Below are positions 19,176-28,064 of a stretch of 64,000 nt of DNA, in pieces; within the stretch, counting starts at the first letter, position 1, and each line of letters starts with the position of its first letter. Source of the DNA: Desulfobacca acetoxidans DSM 11109. Lineage in GTDB: Bacteria > Desulfobacterota > Desulfobaccia > Desulfobaccales > Desulfobaccaceae. Where the stretch lies: NCBI RefSeq assembly GCF_000195295.1, contig NC_015388.1, positions 1,736,001 to 1,800,000 of the forward strand, in the 5' to 3' direction. The translations under genes were made by a program, and so were the position numbers. Under the pieces are notes generated by a model that searched no databases, had not been told where the DNA came from, and saw only the letters and a list, made by a program, of their open reading frames with translations.

Positions 19176-19979
19176 CTAGAGACATCGACTCGCTAAACAG
19201 GGGAGTTCGACCCGCAACCGCTGCAGATGCCGACGGTCCAGATCGGCGTAGATAATGTCCTCCCGATCCGCGGCTTGGGCCAAAACCACTCCCCAGGGGT
19301 CAACAATCAGAGAACGGCCATAGGTTCTTAAACTCTGTGCAGGATGGGGATATTGTGCCGGAGCCAGTATATAAGTCTGATTCTCGATAGCCCGAGCCCG
19401 CAGCAGCACCTCCCAGTGATCTCTGCCGGTAACCTGCGAGAAGGCTGCCGGTGTCAAAATAATCTCCGCCCCCCGGCTTACTAGAGCCCGGAAGAGCTCT
19501 GGGAATCTGAGATCATAGCAGATCGTCAGACCTACGGTGAACTCTTCGCCTGGAAGGGCGGTGGCAATGATCTCCTTACCCGGCAGAATGTGGTCGGATT
19601 CCCGAAACCTGACCCTGCCTGGGATATCAATATCGAAAAGATGAATCTTGCGATAGCAGGCCAAGATCTCGCCACTGGGCTGCAAGAGTACGGCGGTATT
19701 ATAGATCTTTTCCGACTCCGCCGACCTTTCCGGGATACTGCCCAATAGCAAAAACACCCCTTTATCTCGTGCCTGTTGCTGAAATCCCTGGACCAAAGGG
19801 CCATCTAATAATTGGGCGTGAGCTCTAATAGACTCGGGCGGACCCAGACAGGAAAAATACTCCGGCAGGGCAATGAGCTTCGCCCCGCGGCCGGCTGCCG
19901 CCTCGACCAAACGGTGGGCCCGCTCGCAATTATAGTTCAAATCCCCGATGCTCTGCATTTGAATGACTGCCGCCCACAT
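19176..19979 (-). CDS. Carbon-nitrogen hydrolase (nitrilase superfamily, Nit/omega-amidase-like)
   Basis: About 267 residues with the full Glu-Lys-Cys triad: Glu in LIALPEYF, Lys in YRKIHLFDID and Cys in GLTICYDLRFPELFR. The HLFDID and CYDLRFPE forms match the Nit1/Nit2 branch, which includes omega-amidases and deaminated-glutathione amidases; the precise substrate is inferred. I chose ATG 19979, with AGAGAG about ten bases upstream, over the start at 20003. Confidence 0.88.
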   Translation of the reverse strand: MWAAVIQMQSIGDLNYNCERAHRLVEAAAGRGAKLIALPEYFSCLGPPESIRAHAQLLDGPLVQGFQQQARDKGVFLLLGSIPERSAESEKIYNTAVLLQPSGEILACYRKIHLFDIDIPGRVRFRESDHILPGKEIIATALPGEEFTVGLTICYDLRFPELFRALVSRGAEIILTPAAFSQVTGRDHWEVLLRARAIENQTYILAPAQYPHPAQSLRTYGRSLIVDPWGVVLAQAADREDIIYADLDRRHLQRLRVELPCLASRCL

Positions 19980-20232
19980 AATAACCGCTCTCTCTAGTTG
20001 CAAAAAGCTCGAATCGACAGATCCTTACTTGGGTCTCAGGATCAGCGTTTTTTCAAGGCACGGGATTGGGATAACCGGGTCAAATATATTGCACTAGACG
20101 AATGCCAGGTTAAAATCATGGATGAAAGGTACGCCAGAAACCGCCGTCCGGACGGGGTTACCCGATCCGCTAAATACCCGTTTCTGCCTTAATCGAAATT
20201 TAAAGCGAGTTGCTCTCAACAGTTCGAACCTC

Positions 20233-21042
20233 ATGAGGACACAACACCTGTCAATATTGAAAAGGCGGCACCCTTCTACTGCCACGATAAATGACGCTTC
20301 AGCCGCCGGCCTCCTCCATACCAGCCTGGTGTTGTCTGAGGTGGTAGCCCCGGAGCTAAAAGTCTCGCGCCACGGTCCCGTTTCCCTCACCGTGGGGCTG
20401 CAGGAATTTGTCCTGCTGGCCGGCTTGACAGCCCGGGAAGCTGACTATCTCCTGCGATTGGCTGCCACCCTGCGGCCACCAAGCGGCGGCCGGATTTTTC
20501 ATTGGGGTCAAGATCTCTTTTCCTTGCCACGCAACGCCCTCTACCTTTGGCGTGCCAGGCTGGCTTTTGTTTCTCCCTTTCAATCCCTGTTGCCCCGCCT
20601 GACAGTCCTCGAGAACATCACCCTGTCGCAAACCTTGCTCACCGGCAGGTCTCCCGACGAGGTGGCCTCACAACATCAAGTGCTCCTGAACCGGTTAGAC
20701 CTGATGCCGTTTCTCGCCGATCATCCGAGGACTCTTCCGGTCAGGGCCTATCATTTGGCTCTCTGGGCGAGGGAGCTGCTCAAACAGCCGGAACTGATTC
20801 TCGGGTTGCTTCCCAGTTCGGAGGACCTGTATGGAGGTCCTCCTCTGACCCTCTATCTTCTCCCTCTGCTCCAAGAGTTCCATGCCCGCCGCCGGGGGGC
20901 CATCCTCCTGGCCGGGCCGGACCTTGCCTCTTTTTACCATGCCGCCGATCGCCTGGTGAGATGCCGGGAAGATGTCTGGCAGGGAGAACCATTGCCAGGA
21001 CGCGCCAACCAGCCACTCATTGACTACCTCAATCTGCTGTAA
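20233..21042 (+). CDS. Degenerate ABC-ATPase-like protein (pseudo-ATPase)
   Basis: The protein follows an ABC ATPase of the FtsE/LolD/MlaF type along its whole length. Segments such as RPPSGGRIFHWGQDL, LLPRLTVLENITLS and LLNRLDLMPFLADHPR align naturally. Yet each nucleotide-handling motif is lost: the Walker A position reads GLTAREADY, the Q-loop region VSPFQS, the LSGGQ position LPVRAYHL, the Walker B position LILGLLPSS, and the H-loop position LAGPD. The frame is intact, so it is not a recent pseudogene. An in-frame ATG at 20122 would add 37 residues without similarity. It converges on mutL. Function unknown; a structural or regulatory partner role is a guess. Confidence 0.65.
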   Translation: MRTQHLSILKRRHPSTATINDASAAGLLHTSLVLSEVVAPELKVSRHGPVSLTVGLQEFVLLAGLTAREADYLLRLAATLRPPSGGRIFHWGQDLFSLPRNALYLWRARLAFVSPFQSLLPRLTVLENITLSQTLLTGRSPDEVASQHQVLLNRLDLMPFLADHPRTLPVRAYHLALWARELLKQPELILGLLPSSEDLYGGPPLTLYLLPLLQEFHARRRGAILLAGPDLASFYHAADRLVRCREDVWQGEPLPGRANQPLIDYLNLL

Positions 21043-21077
21043 AAGGACTGCGGGAGTCGCCGGGATCATTTCTTGCG

Positions 21078-22838
21078 TCACCGCGGACGGCGGAAGTTCT
21101 GGCGGATTTCCGGCATCGTGAGCAACCTCCAGAGGGGCCGCCCATGAGGGCAATGAGAAGAAACAGTCAGTTGGTCTAATTGCGCCAGCAGGTGGTGCAT
21201 CTCCTCCGGACTCAGGCTCTGGCCGGCTTTTATCGCTCCCCGGCAGGACATGGTCAGCAGCAGTTGGCGGCGGAGGGTCTCGCCGTCTCCGCTGCTTTTG
21301 ATCGGGGACAGTTCGGCAATCATCTCCGGCGCCAATGATTCCAGGTCCTGTCCTGAAAGACAGGTTGGAACAGTTCGCAGCAAAAAAGTATTGCCTCCGA
21401 AAGGCTCCAACTCCATTCCGGCTGCCTGGAGCACCGGCAGATGGTCTATTGACCAGGCGGCGCTGGCGGCGTCCAGCTCTAGTGTCACAGGAAAAAGCAA
21501 GGTCTGCCGGGCGCCTGATTTCCCCCAGGATTGACTTAAGTTCTCGAACAGAATCCGCTCATGGGCGGCATGTTGATCAACAATCAATAGGCCATCCGGT
21601 GCCTGGGCCAAAATATAGGTTTCCTGCAACTGGCCTATAATTTTCAGTTCCGCAAAACGCCAGTTCGCGGATGGTGCTCCTGCTTCCGGAAGCCCTGGCA
21701 TTGGGGGTGGTTCCAAAGGCTGCGGTGCCGTCACTGCGGCGGTGGGCAGTGGTGGCAGGTGTGGGAAGAGCTCCGCCGGTCTGGCCTCTTCTGTCCGGTT
21801 GGGCGCTTGTGGCCGCCAGGAGGAGGCAAACTCCTGCCTCCCCGCAGTCTGGGTCGGCTGTAGCGCCTGCTGCATCGCACTCAACGTCAGGGCGTAGACC
21901 CGGCCACCCTCTTTAAAACGTACCTCGGCCTTGGTCGGGTGAACGTTGATATCCACCTGATCTGGGGCAGCCTCCAGGTTCAAGACAACTACCGGATGCC
22001 TGCCGCGCGGCAGGAGACCCTGATAGGCTTGACGCAGCGCTCCCATTAGCAGGCGGTCGGCCACTATCCGGCGGTTGATTAACAGGAACTGATACCTGCC
22101 GGTGGCTACATGCTGGTCCGGACCGGAGACCAAACCGGTTATCCGCATCCCCTGTCCCGACAGATTCAGGGTCAGCATCTTCTCGGCCCACTCCAGTCCG
22201 AGGAGGGCGGCCAGACGCTCTCTCACATCGGTGTGGGCCGGAGTGTGCAGCAGCGTTTTACCTTGGGCTAGAAGGTGCAGATGGATTTCCGGATACCCGA
22301 GGGCCAGATGGCGTATCAGTTCCACAATCCGCCCCTGTTCCGCCGCCTTGCTGCGTAAAAACTTCCGCCGGGCCGGGGTATTATAGAATAAGTCAGTCAC
22401 CGTTACGTGTGTTCCCGCCGGTCCGGCCCAGGGGACCTGCTCCCGGATCGAACCTCCTTCCACCGTGAGGCGGCAACCCAAGTCTAATTCCCGAGAGCGG
22501 CTGCACATCTCCAGTCGTGAGATGGCGGCGATACTGGGTAGGGCCTCTCCCCGGAAACCCATGGTCTTCAAATGCAGCAGATCGGTGTCCTGCCTGATTT
22601 TACTGGTGGCATGCCGCTGCAGGCTCAAAGGCGCTTCCTGGGGCCACATGCCGCAGCCATTGTCCGTCACCCGGATCTGACGGCAGCCGCCCTCTTCAAT
22701 CTCCACCGTGATGCTCCTGGCGCCAGCGTCCAGGGCGTTTTCCACCAGTTCTTTGACTACCGAAGCCGGTCGGGTGATTACCTCACCCGCCGCGATCTTG
22801 CTGGCCACCTCGGGCGCTAAAATCCCGATCCGGTTCAT
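21078..22838 (-). CDS. mutL: DNA mismatch repair protein MutL
   Basis: GHKL-type ATPase of mismatch repair, 586 residues. The N-terminus shows IAAGEVITRPASVVKELVEN (motif I), DNGCGM (motif II) and TMGFRGEALPSI (motif III). The C-terminal dimerisation domain begins near residue 390 (IIGQLQETYILAQ) and includes VDQHAAHERILFE. I did not see the DQHAx2Ex4E endonuclease motif unambiguously, although QHAAHERILFE resembles its start. It converges with the ABC-like gene. Confidence 0.95.
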   Translation of the reverse strand: MNRIGILAPEVASKIAAGEVITRPASVVKELVENALDAGARSITVEIEEGGCRQIRVTDNGCGMWPQEAPLSLQRHATSKIRQDTDLLHLKTMGFRGEALPSIAAISRLEMCSRSRELDLGCRLTVEGGSIREQVPWAGPAGTHVTVTDLFYNTPARRKFLRSKAAEQGRIVELIRHLALGYPEIHLHLLAQGKTLLHTPAHTDVRERLAALLGLEWAEKMLTLNLSGQGMRITGLVSGPDQHVATGRYQFLLINRRIVADRLLMGALRQAYQGLLPRGRHPVVVLNLEAAPDQVDINVHPTKAEVRFKEGGRVYALTLSAMQQALQPTQTAGRQEFASSWRPQAPNRTEEARPAELFPHLPPLPTAAVTAPQPLEPPPMPGLPEAGAPSANWRFAELKIIGQLQETYILAQAPDGLLIVDQHAAHERILFENLSQSWGKSGARQTLLFPVTLELDAASAAWSIDHLPVLQAAGMELEPFGGNTFLLRTVPTCLSGQDLESLAPEMIAELSPIKSSGDGETLRRQLLLTMSCRGAIKAGQSLSPEEMHHLLAQLDQLTVSSHCPHGRPLWRLLTMPEIRQNFRRPR

Positions 22839-22900
22839 GGCAATACCCTTGCCTTATGCCAAAAAATCTTTTACAATAGGAGCGCAAGGAGGGCTGTGAT

Positions 22901-22956
22901 CCGGTTCTTCTTAACCGGCCCGCCGGTCCTGTTGCGGCCTTCTTCAGACCGGCGGG
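22901..22956 (+). promoter_or_regulatory. Two adjacent hairpins upstream of a small conserved gene
   Basis: CCGGTT/AACCGG (22901-22906 with 22913-22918) is immediately followed by the 10-bp stem CCCGCCGGTC/GACCGGCGGG (22919-22928 with 22947-22956). It lies in the mutL upstream region and about 70 bases before the small gene at 23024. It could be a leader structure or a terminator-like element; only three T follow it. Confidence 0.4.
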
Positions 22957-23023
22957 TTTCATCTCTCAGTACACTCCCGCAAGTGTTTCAATCTTTGATT
23001 ACTATAGCAGATTTCTCAGCAAA

Positions 23024-23212
23024 ATGGGAGGAGACCCTTTGGGAGGAGGAAAATCAAAAGAAGCCGCTCTTTCCGGTCAGGATGAGCTTATCCTCAAGGT
23101 GACCAAAGAGATTATGGTGAAGTTTATCGAAATCGGCCGCATTTCCACTACCAATTTTGTAGAAACGTTTAAGATGGTGAACGAGACGGTCCGACAGTCA
23201 CTCAAACCGTAA
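23024..23212 (+). CDS. Small protein of unknown function
   Basis: A 62-residue product with a glycine-rich start and a helical part, [20 protein letters not shown] then [18 protein letters not shown]. The latter half looks like a conserved small protein I have the impression of seeing in deltaproteobacteria, but I cannot name a family. No strong ribosome-binding site is seen, and it is followed after about 120 bases by rph. Moderate confidence that it is expressed. Confidence 0.5.
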   Translation: MGGDPLGGGKSKEAALSGQDELILKVTKEIMVKFIEIGRISTTNFVETFKMVNETVRQSLKP

Positions 23213-23333
23213 GCAACCGAGAACTTCGAAAGGTCTGCAGGTTCGGCCGCGGCTTCAGTGTAGATTGCTTATTTCCCGTGCGGGGTCAGCAGGTTCCTCA
23301 CCGATGGTTGAACGATGTAGAAATACGCACCCG

Positions 23334-24071
23334 ATGATTCGCTCCGAAGGAAGGCGTTTAGATGAGCTGCGGCAGGTCAAGATCACCCCGCGCTACCTTT
23401 CCCAGGCCGAAGGGGCTGTCCTTATCAGCCTCGGCCGCACTTGGGTAATCTGCACTGCCACCGTGGAAGAGCGGGTTCCCGCTTTTCTCCAGGATTCCGG
23501 ACAGGGTTGGGTGACTGCCGAATATGACATGCTGCCCCGCGCCACCCACAGCCGCCACCCGAGATCGGCCAACCTCGGGAAACCGAGCAGCCGCAGCCAG
23601 GAGATACAGCGGCTTATCGGCCGTTCGCTGCGCGCCGTGGTCGATCTCGACGCCCTGGGGGAGCGGACTATCGTCCTGGACTGCGATGTCATCCAGGCCG
23701 ACGGCGGTACCCGCACCGCCGCTATCACCGGCGCCTTCGTGGCCCTTTGCGAAGCCTTGGCCGGCCTCCAGCGTCAGGAGATAATCGCCACTTTACCGGT
23801 CCTTGATCAGGTAGCGGCTGTGAGTGTGGGACTCGCCAATGACCAGATACTCGTCGACCTGGATTATCAGGAAGATTCCCGCGCCGAAGTCGACGCCAAT
23901 TTCGTTGTCACCGGTCGCGGCCAGCTTGTGGAGGTGCAGGCGACCGGAGAGAGAGGTCCATTTCGACCGGCCCTGCTACTGGAAATGTTGGAGCGGGCCC
24001 AGCCGGCATTACAGCGTCTGCGTCAGGCGCAGGAGAAGGCTCTACGCCCATGGATGTCCCTGCCGTGGTGA
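23334..24071 (+). CDS. rph: Ribonuclease PH
   Basis: Phosphorolytic 3' exoribonuclease that trims tRNA precursors. Family segments are [43 protein letters not shown] and [20 protein letters not shown]. Translation from the ATG at 23334 gives about 245 residues, the usual length; the longer reading frame from 23265 adds a non-conserved stretch. It overlaps rdgB by 22 bases, the common rph-rdgB pairing. Confidence 0.95.
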   Translation: MIRSEGRRLDELRQVKITPRYLSQAEGAVLISLGRTWVICTATVEERVPAFLQDSGQGWVTAEYDMLPRATHSRHPRSANLGKPSSRSQEIQRLIGRSLRAVVDLDALGERTIVLDCDVIQADGGTRTAAITGAFVALCEALAGLQRQEIIATLPVLDQVAAVSVGLANDQILVDLDYQEDSRAEVDANFVVTGRGQLVEVQATGERGPFRPALLLEMLERAQPALQRLRQAQEKALRPWMSLPW

Positions 24072-24709
24072 TCGCTACCCGCAACGCCGGAAAGATCCGG
24101 GAACTACGCGTCCTGTTAGCCGAGATCAATCTGTCACTCTTGACCTTGGCGGATTTCCCGGAGTGCCCCGAAGTGGTGGAAGATGGCGACACCTTTTTAG
24201 CCAACGCCGCCAAAAAAGCCCAGGCCATAGCCGCCTGCACCGGTCTGCCGGCCCTGGCCGACGACTCGGGTCTTGAGGTAGCAGCTCTCGGTGGCCGCCC
24301 CGGAGTGTTTTCAGCCCGCTACGGCGCCGACCGGACCGCGCCGCAACCGCATACGGATGCCGATAATTACGTCAAACTTCTGGAAGAGATGGCCGACATT
24401 CCCTGGGAACAGCGCCGGGCCCGATTTGTCTGCTGTATCGTAGTGGCCTTCCCCGGCGGGCGGCAGGTCATTACTGAGGGCGTCTGCCAGGGCTTTATTG
24501 ATTTCGAGCCCAAGGGGGCCGGGGGGTTCGGCTACGACCCGGTTTTCTGGCTGCCGCAGTATAACCGTACTATGGCCGAAGTCGGGCTGGAAGTGAAAAA
24601 TCAGATCAGCCACCGGGCCCAGGCCCTCAAAGAGATGCAAGCAATCCTGGCGGACCTCCTCCACCGGGAACCCTCGCTTTTTCAACCCGCCACACCTATC
24701 GGGACGTAG
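24050..24709 (+). CDS. rdgB: Non-canonical purine NTP pyrophosphatase RdgB/HAM1
   Basis: Housecleaning enzyme that hydrolyses dITP and XTP to monophosphates. Signature segments are [42 protein letters not shown] and [11 protein letters not shown]. The length of 219 residues is slightly above the family average because of a C-terminal tail. Its start overlaps the end of rph. The last ten bases, including the TAG stop, lie inside the tRNA-Pro gene that follows. Confidence 0.95.
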   Translation: MDVPAVVIATRNAGKIRELRVLLAEINLSLLTLADFPECPEVVEDGDTFLANAAKKAQAIAACTGLPALADDSGLEVAALGGRPGVFSARYGADRTAPQPHTDADNYVKLLEEMADIPWEQRRARFVCCIVVAFPGGRQVITEGVCQGFIDFEPKGAGGFGYDPVFWLPQYNRTMAEVGLEVKNQISHRAQALKEMQAILADLLHREPSLFQPATPIGT

Positions 24710-24777
24710 CGCAGCCTGGTTAGCGCGCCTGCCTTGGGAGCAGGAGGCCGGCGGTTCAAATCCGCCCGTCCCGACCA
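24700..24777 (+). tRNA. tRNA-Pro (anticodon TGG)
   Basis: A full cloverleaf can be drawn. Acceptor stem CGGGACG/CGTCCCG, D-stem GCGC/GCGC, anticodon stem CCTGC/GCAGG with the seven-base loop CTTGGGA giving anticodon TGG, and T-stem GGCGG/CCGCC with loop TTCAAAT. The 3' ACCA is encoded. Its first ten bases overlap the 3' end of rdgB on the same strand. Confidence 0.95.
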
Positions 24778-25040
24778 GCTATTTCAATAAAATAAAACTT
24801 CGTTAAATCATTCCGAAACAGATTGTACGTTTTTCTAGAAATAATTTGCGGATGGTTTCCAGGAGGTTATTGCTGATGATATCAACTAGCTCCTGGATGT
24901 CGCTTTTTTCCAATACCTGGGTTTACGCTTATGATAAGAAAAGATACGGTTTTTTCATGCTGTCACCGCGGATGTACCTGTTATTGATGCCACTATGACA
25001 TTTATTGATCCACTCTCTTCGAATAGTGAGGAGGCCCAGC

Positions 25041-25859
25041 ATGGTTTATAAGGAATATCAGCCCCATCCAAGCTTGACCAATCATATAACATGTTACTGG
25101 ACTCTGACTGAATCAGTGGGCTTACCTCCCGCTGCTACCCGACATTTTCTGACTGAAGGAGGAGGATTTTCGTTCAATCTGGCCGATGCTCCGGAATGCG
25201 GAAACTCTGACCCGCCACTTGCTACTTTGCGCCAGAGTTGCCTCTGCGGACCACTGACCGAGCCGATGCGATTGCAATTAATCGGGAGAATCAGGCTCTT
25301 CGGTGTCCGTTTTCGGCCCGGTGGCTCCTATCCATTTATCCCCTATCCGCCAGCCGATCTAGTTAATTTCCATGGGGAAATCAACGAGTTTGGGGGAGGC
25401 CAGAGCAGGTCTCTTATAAATGAAATCCGATACGGTTGTCGAAGCGTTCAAGACCGCATTGGTTATCTCAATCGTTATCTGTATCAATACCTTGAAAAAA
25501 GCCCCAAAGAAATTCCTGAAATAGCGTTAGCTTTGGATATCATTGATAAAGTTAAAGGCCAGGTGGATATCCATCGGTTGGCCAAGTCTGTCGGACTCAG
25601 CACCAGGCAACTGGAACGCCGATTTAAAGAACGGATTGGTATGTCTCCCAAACAGCTCTGCCGCAATCTGCGGTTTAAAAACATCTTAAAATATCTGGCC
25701 GAATCTGTAGCGGATTCCTGGGTTGACGCAGCCCTGACCTGCGGCTACTACGATCAGGCACATATGATACGGGATTTCAAGCATTATACCGGTGCCAGTC
25801 CTGGGAGATATTTCAGCCAACCAAACCGACTCAAAGTGGCGGCCACCAGTATATTTTGA
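25041..25859 (+). CDS. AraC-family transcriptional regulator
   Basis: About 272 residues. The N-terminal half resembles the DUF6597 sensor region (LTNHITCYWTL and FGVRFRPGGSYPFIPYPPADL). The C-terminal AraC domain has two helix-turn-helix units, with HRLAKSVGLSTRQLERRFKE and the typical ending SWVDAALTCGYYDQAHMIRDF. The ATG at 25041 is preceded by GTGAGGAGG; the upstream start at 25005 lacks this. It is followed on the same strand by an EFR1-type flavoprotein gene, which it may regulate. Confidence 0.87.
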   Translation: MVYKEYQPHPSLTNHITCYWTLTESVGLPPAATRHFLTEGGGFSFNLADAPECGNSDPPLATLRQSCLCGPLTEPMRLQLIGRIRLFGVRFRPGGSYPFIPYPPADLVNFHGEINEFGGGQSRSLINEIRYGCRSVQDRIGYLNRYLYQYLEKSPKEIPEIALALDIIDKVKGQVDIHRLAKSVGLSTRQLERRFKERIGMSPKQLCRNLRFKNILKYLAESVADSWVDAALTCGYYDQAHMIRDFKHYTGASPGRYFSQPNRLKVAATSIF

Positions 25860-26040
25860 AATTCTCCCAGAGGGTTTATAGCTTATCATCATAGCGTAAT
25901 ATTACCGATGTCACCTCGATGAATTTTTATAAATAATATGTATCACTTCACTCTTCTGAGAACAGGATCAGTGACTATCCTGTCCGGCTGTATTTGTTTG
26001 GCTGAAATATTACATTAACATCAAAGGAGGTTGAGATATT

Positions 26041-26943
26041 ATGAAAACGTTACTTGTATATTTTTCGCAAACCGGGAATACCCGTACCATTGCAGAAAGT
26101 ATACGCCGCGGAATTCTGGATGTAACCAACCACTGCGATATCAGAACCATAGACAATATCGAGGCAAAATCGTTATTCGGCTATGATCTTATCGGCATCG
26201 GTTCTCCGGTTTTTTTCTATAAAGAACCATTTAATGTAAGAGATTTTTTAGAAGCTCTGCCAGAACAAGATGGCCGACATTGGTTTATTTTTTGCACTCA
26301 TGGCAACATCGTAGGCAATTTTTTTCCCTCCATGATCCAATTATTGGAAGAAAAGGGAGCTACCGTCATTGCCTGTCACAATTCTTATGCCAATATCACA
26401 GTCCCTTTTTATCCACGGCCGAGTTATACCTCCGGCCACCCGGATGCCTATGACCTGGAACAAGCCCAGGCCTTTGGCAAAAACATTGCGATGCTTAGCT
26501 CCGAGATCAGAAATCAGGGCAACCTGCCAATTTCGCTTACGTATCCCGTATCTTCGGAAGAATGGCTGGAAGAAGGCAAAAGATTAACCAGAGAAGTTCT
26601 GAAAGAGATGTTGCCGAAACACCATTTTAATGCCGAGACCTGCATACAGTGCTATGAGTGCGAAGATCATTGTCCCGTTCAAGGCATTGATATTAAAATT
26701 GATCCTCCCCGCCTACAAGAGCCCTGTATTTACTGCTGGCGGTGTATAAACATCTGTCCGACACTTTCCATCACGGCTGATTGGGGTCCTCTGCTTGCTA
26801 TGGCACCGACAAATTATGTTCGCTATAAGAAGGAATTGGATAAAGTGGCAAAAAATGGCAAATTCCGGTGGTTGGTTGACCCGGAAACTATTGATTGTAC
26901 CGATCCTCTTTATAAGCAGCGCGAACGAGACATCGACTCCTAA
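26041..26943 (+). CDS. EFR1 family flavodoxin-ferredoxin
   Basis: Two-part electron carrier of 300 residues. The flavodoxin-like domain (residues 1-180) starts with LLVYFSQTGNTRTIAESI, the phosphate-binding loop for FMN. Two 4Fe-4S motifs follow: CIQCYECEDHCP at about residue 201 and CIYCWRCINICP at about residue 230. EFR1 proteins are common in anaerobes, with largely unknown partners. A strong AAAGGAGG precedes the ATG. It follows the AraC gene and lies at the edge of a decayed mobile region. Confidence 0.88.
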   Translation: MKTLLVYFSQTGNTRTIAESIRRGILDVTNHCDIRTIDNIEAKSLFGYDLIGIGSPVFFYKEPFNVRDFLEALPEQDGRHWFIFCTHGNIVGNFFPSMIQLLEEKGATVIACHNSYANITVPFYPRPSYTSGHPDAYDLEQAQAFGKNIAMLSSEIRNQGNLPISLTYPVSSEEWLEEGKRLTREVLKEMLPKHHFNAETCIQCYECEDHCPVQGIDIKIDPPRLQEPCIYCWRCINICPTLSITADWGPLLAMAPTNYVRYKKELDKVAKNGKFRWLVDPETIDCTDPLYKQRERDIDS

Positions 26944-27274
26944 ACTTCCACTGATATTTCAAGGCCGAACCAGGCCGCGGGGGCGACCTCCTGTACCTGC
27001 ATTTTCGGGGCGGTGGGATACCGGTGACAGGATGACCCCCCCGGTCGGCCAGGAGGGAGGCTACGTAGTGGCGGATGGCATGATAGCCGAAATGCCTGAC
27101 CCCGGCCCGTTTGCAGATAGTGCGCATGATCCGCCGGCGGTCATAATAGCGGTCCCCGGTTTTGGCATTCGGGAAGACCCACTCCGGGTGGAGTCGCTTT
27201 TTCCAGAGCGGCCAGAGGACTTTGGGGAAGGTGTTATTTAAAGGTTGCAATTTCTTCCACGGGGAGGAGATCAC
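26940..27274 (-). pseudogene. Remnant of a tyrosine recombinase (phage integrase)
   Basis: On the minus strand WVFPNAKTGDRYYDRRR and later FGYHAIRHYVASLLADRG match the C-terminal catalytic domain of tyrosine recombinases, including the H-x-x-R segment. After ADRG the similarity is lost in this frame and weak traces appear in another, which suggests a frameshift. The N-terminal core-binding domain and a convincing catalytic Tyr segment are absent. I read this as a decayed integrase fragment. Confidence 0.6.
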
Positions 27275-27436
27275 GCAAAATCGGGGGACATCCGATTCTT
27301 CTTTAATTTCTTGATGGATATTATAGAGGCCATTATGTCCTCTTTGTCAAATGAAAAGAGGGGATTCGTTCTTTCTAAAAGGAACTGTTCATAACTTAGG
27401 GCAGATCCTTTATGATCAAATCAGCAGAGAGTAAAA

Positions 27437-27472
27437 TGTATGGTAAAACCATTCAATTGTATGGTATAACCA
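27437..27472 (+). promoter_or_regulatory. Direct-repeat operator candidate before the HTH-nucleotidyltransferase gene
   Basis: TGTATGGTAAAACCA (27437-27451) and TGTATGGTATAACCA (27458-27472) differ at one base and are exactly 21 bp apart, two helical turns. Each unit is also an internal inverted repeat (TGGT...ACCA). They end seven bases before the start codon of a winged-helix protein, which suggests autorepression. Confidence 0.6.
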
Positions 27473-27479
27473 AACAATT

Positions 27480-28064
27480 ATGGGGACACTGAGCGATATA
27501 TTATCTTCCCGGGTGAGGGCGGAAATCTTTCGCCTGCTCTTCGGCTTGGATGAAAAAGAATTGCACCTGCGGGAGATAGAGAGGCAATCCGGTCTCTCCC
27601 TGGGCACCATCCGGCAAGACCTGCAAAAACTGGTGAAGCTTGATTTGGTGTCGACACACCGGGACGGCAACCGTCTTTATTATCGAGCGAACACGGATCA
27701 TCCCTTATATCCGGAAATCCGTAAGCTGGTGCTGAAGACTGCCGGTTTGGTGGAAATTTTTAGAAGCGTCTTGGGCCGAGAAGGTGTTGAATTAGCCTTT
27801 ATTTTCGGCTCCCTGGCTAGCAATAAAGAAAGAGCGGCAAGCGACGTGGACTTGATGGTAATCGGCGCCGTTGGCCTTCGCACTTTATCTGGCTGGCTGG
27901 CCGAAGTTTCGGATCAGATCGGTCGGGAGATCAATCCCCACACCCTGACCGCGGAAGAATTCCGGCGCCGCAAGAAAAAGAGTAATCATTTCCTGTCGAA
28001 TGTTCTGGAATCGCCCAAGCTTTTTATCATAGGGAACGAAAATGACCTTGCAGCAATGGGCTGA
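27480..28064 (+). CDS. Winged-helix DNA-binding protein fused to a nucleotidyltransferase domain
   Basis: A 194-residue two-domain protein. Residues 1-80 form an ArsR-like winged helix (HLREIERQSGLSLGTIRQDL, then LVSTHRDGNRLYYRAN). Residues 95-180 form a minimal nucleotidyltransferase with FIFGSLASNKERAASDVDL, the GS...SDxDL pattern. The next gene, overlapping by 23 bases, encodes a HEPN-like protein, so this is a probable antitoxin with its own DNA-binding domain. Two 15-bp direct repeats lie just upstream. The start is the ATG at 27480; no Shine-Dalgarno sequence is evident, so translation may be leaderless. Confidence 0.8.
   Translation: MGTLSDILSSRVRAEIFRLLFGLDEKELHLREIERQSGLSLGTIRQDLQKLVKLDLVSTHRDGNRLYYRANTDHPLYPEIRKLVLKTAGLVEIFRSVLGREGVELAFIFGSLASNKERAASDVDLMVIGAVGLRTLSGWLAEVSDQIGREINPHTLTAEEFRRRKKKSNHFLSNVLESPKLFIIGNENDLAAMG

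Noticed and set aside
26940-27274. Functional integrase
   Set aside because: The N-terminal domain is absent and similarity breaks after the H-x-x-R segment, so it cannot be complete.
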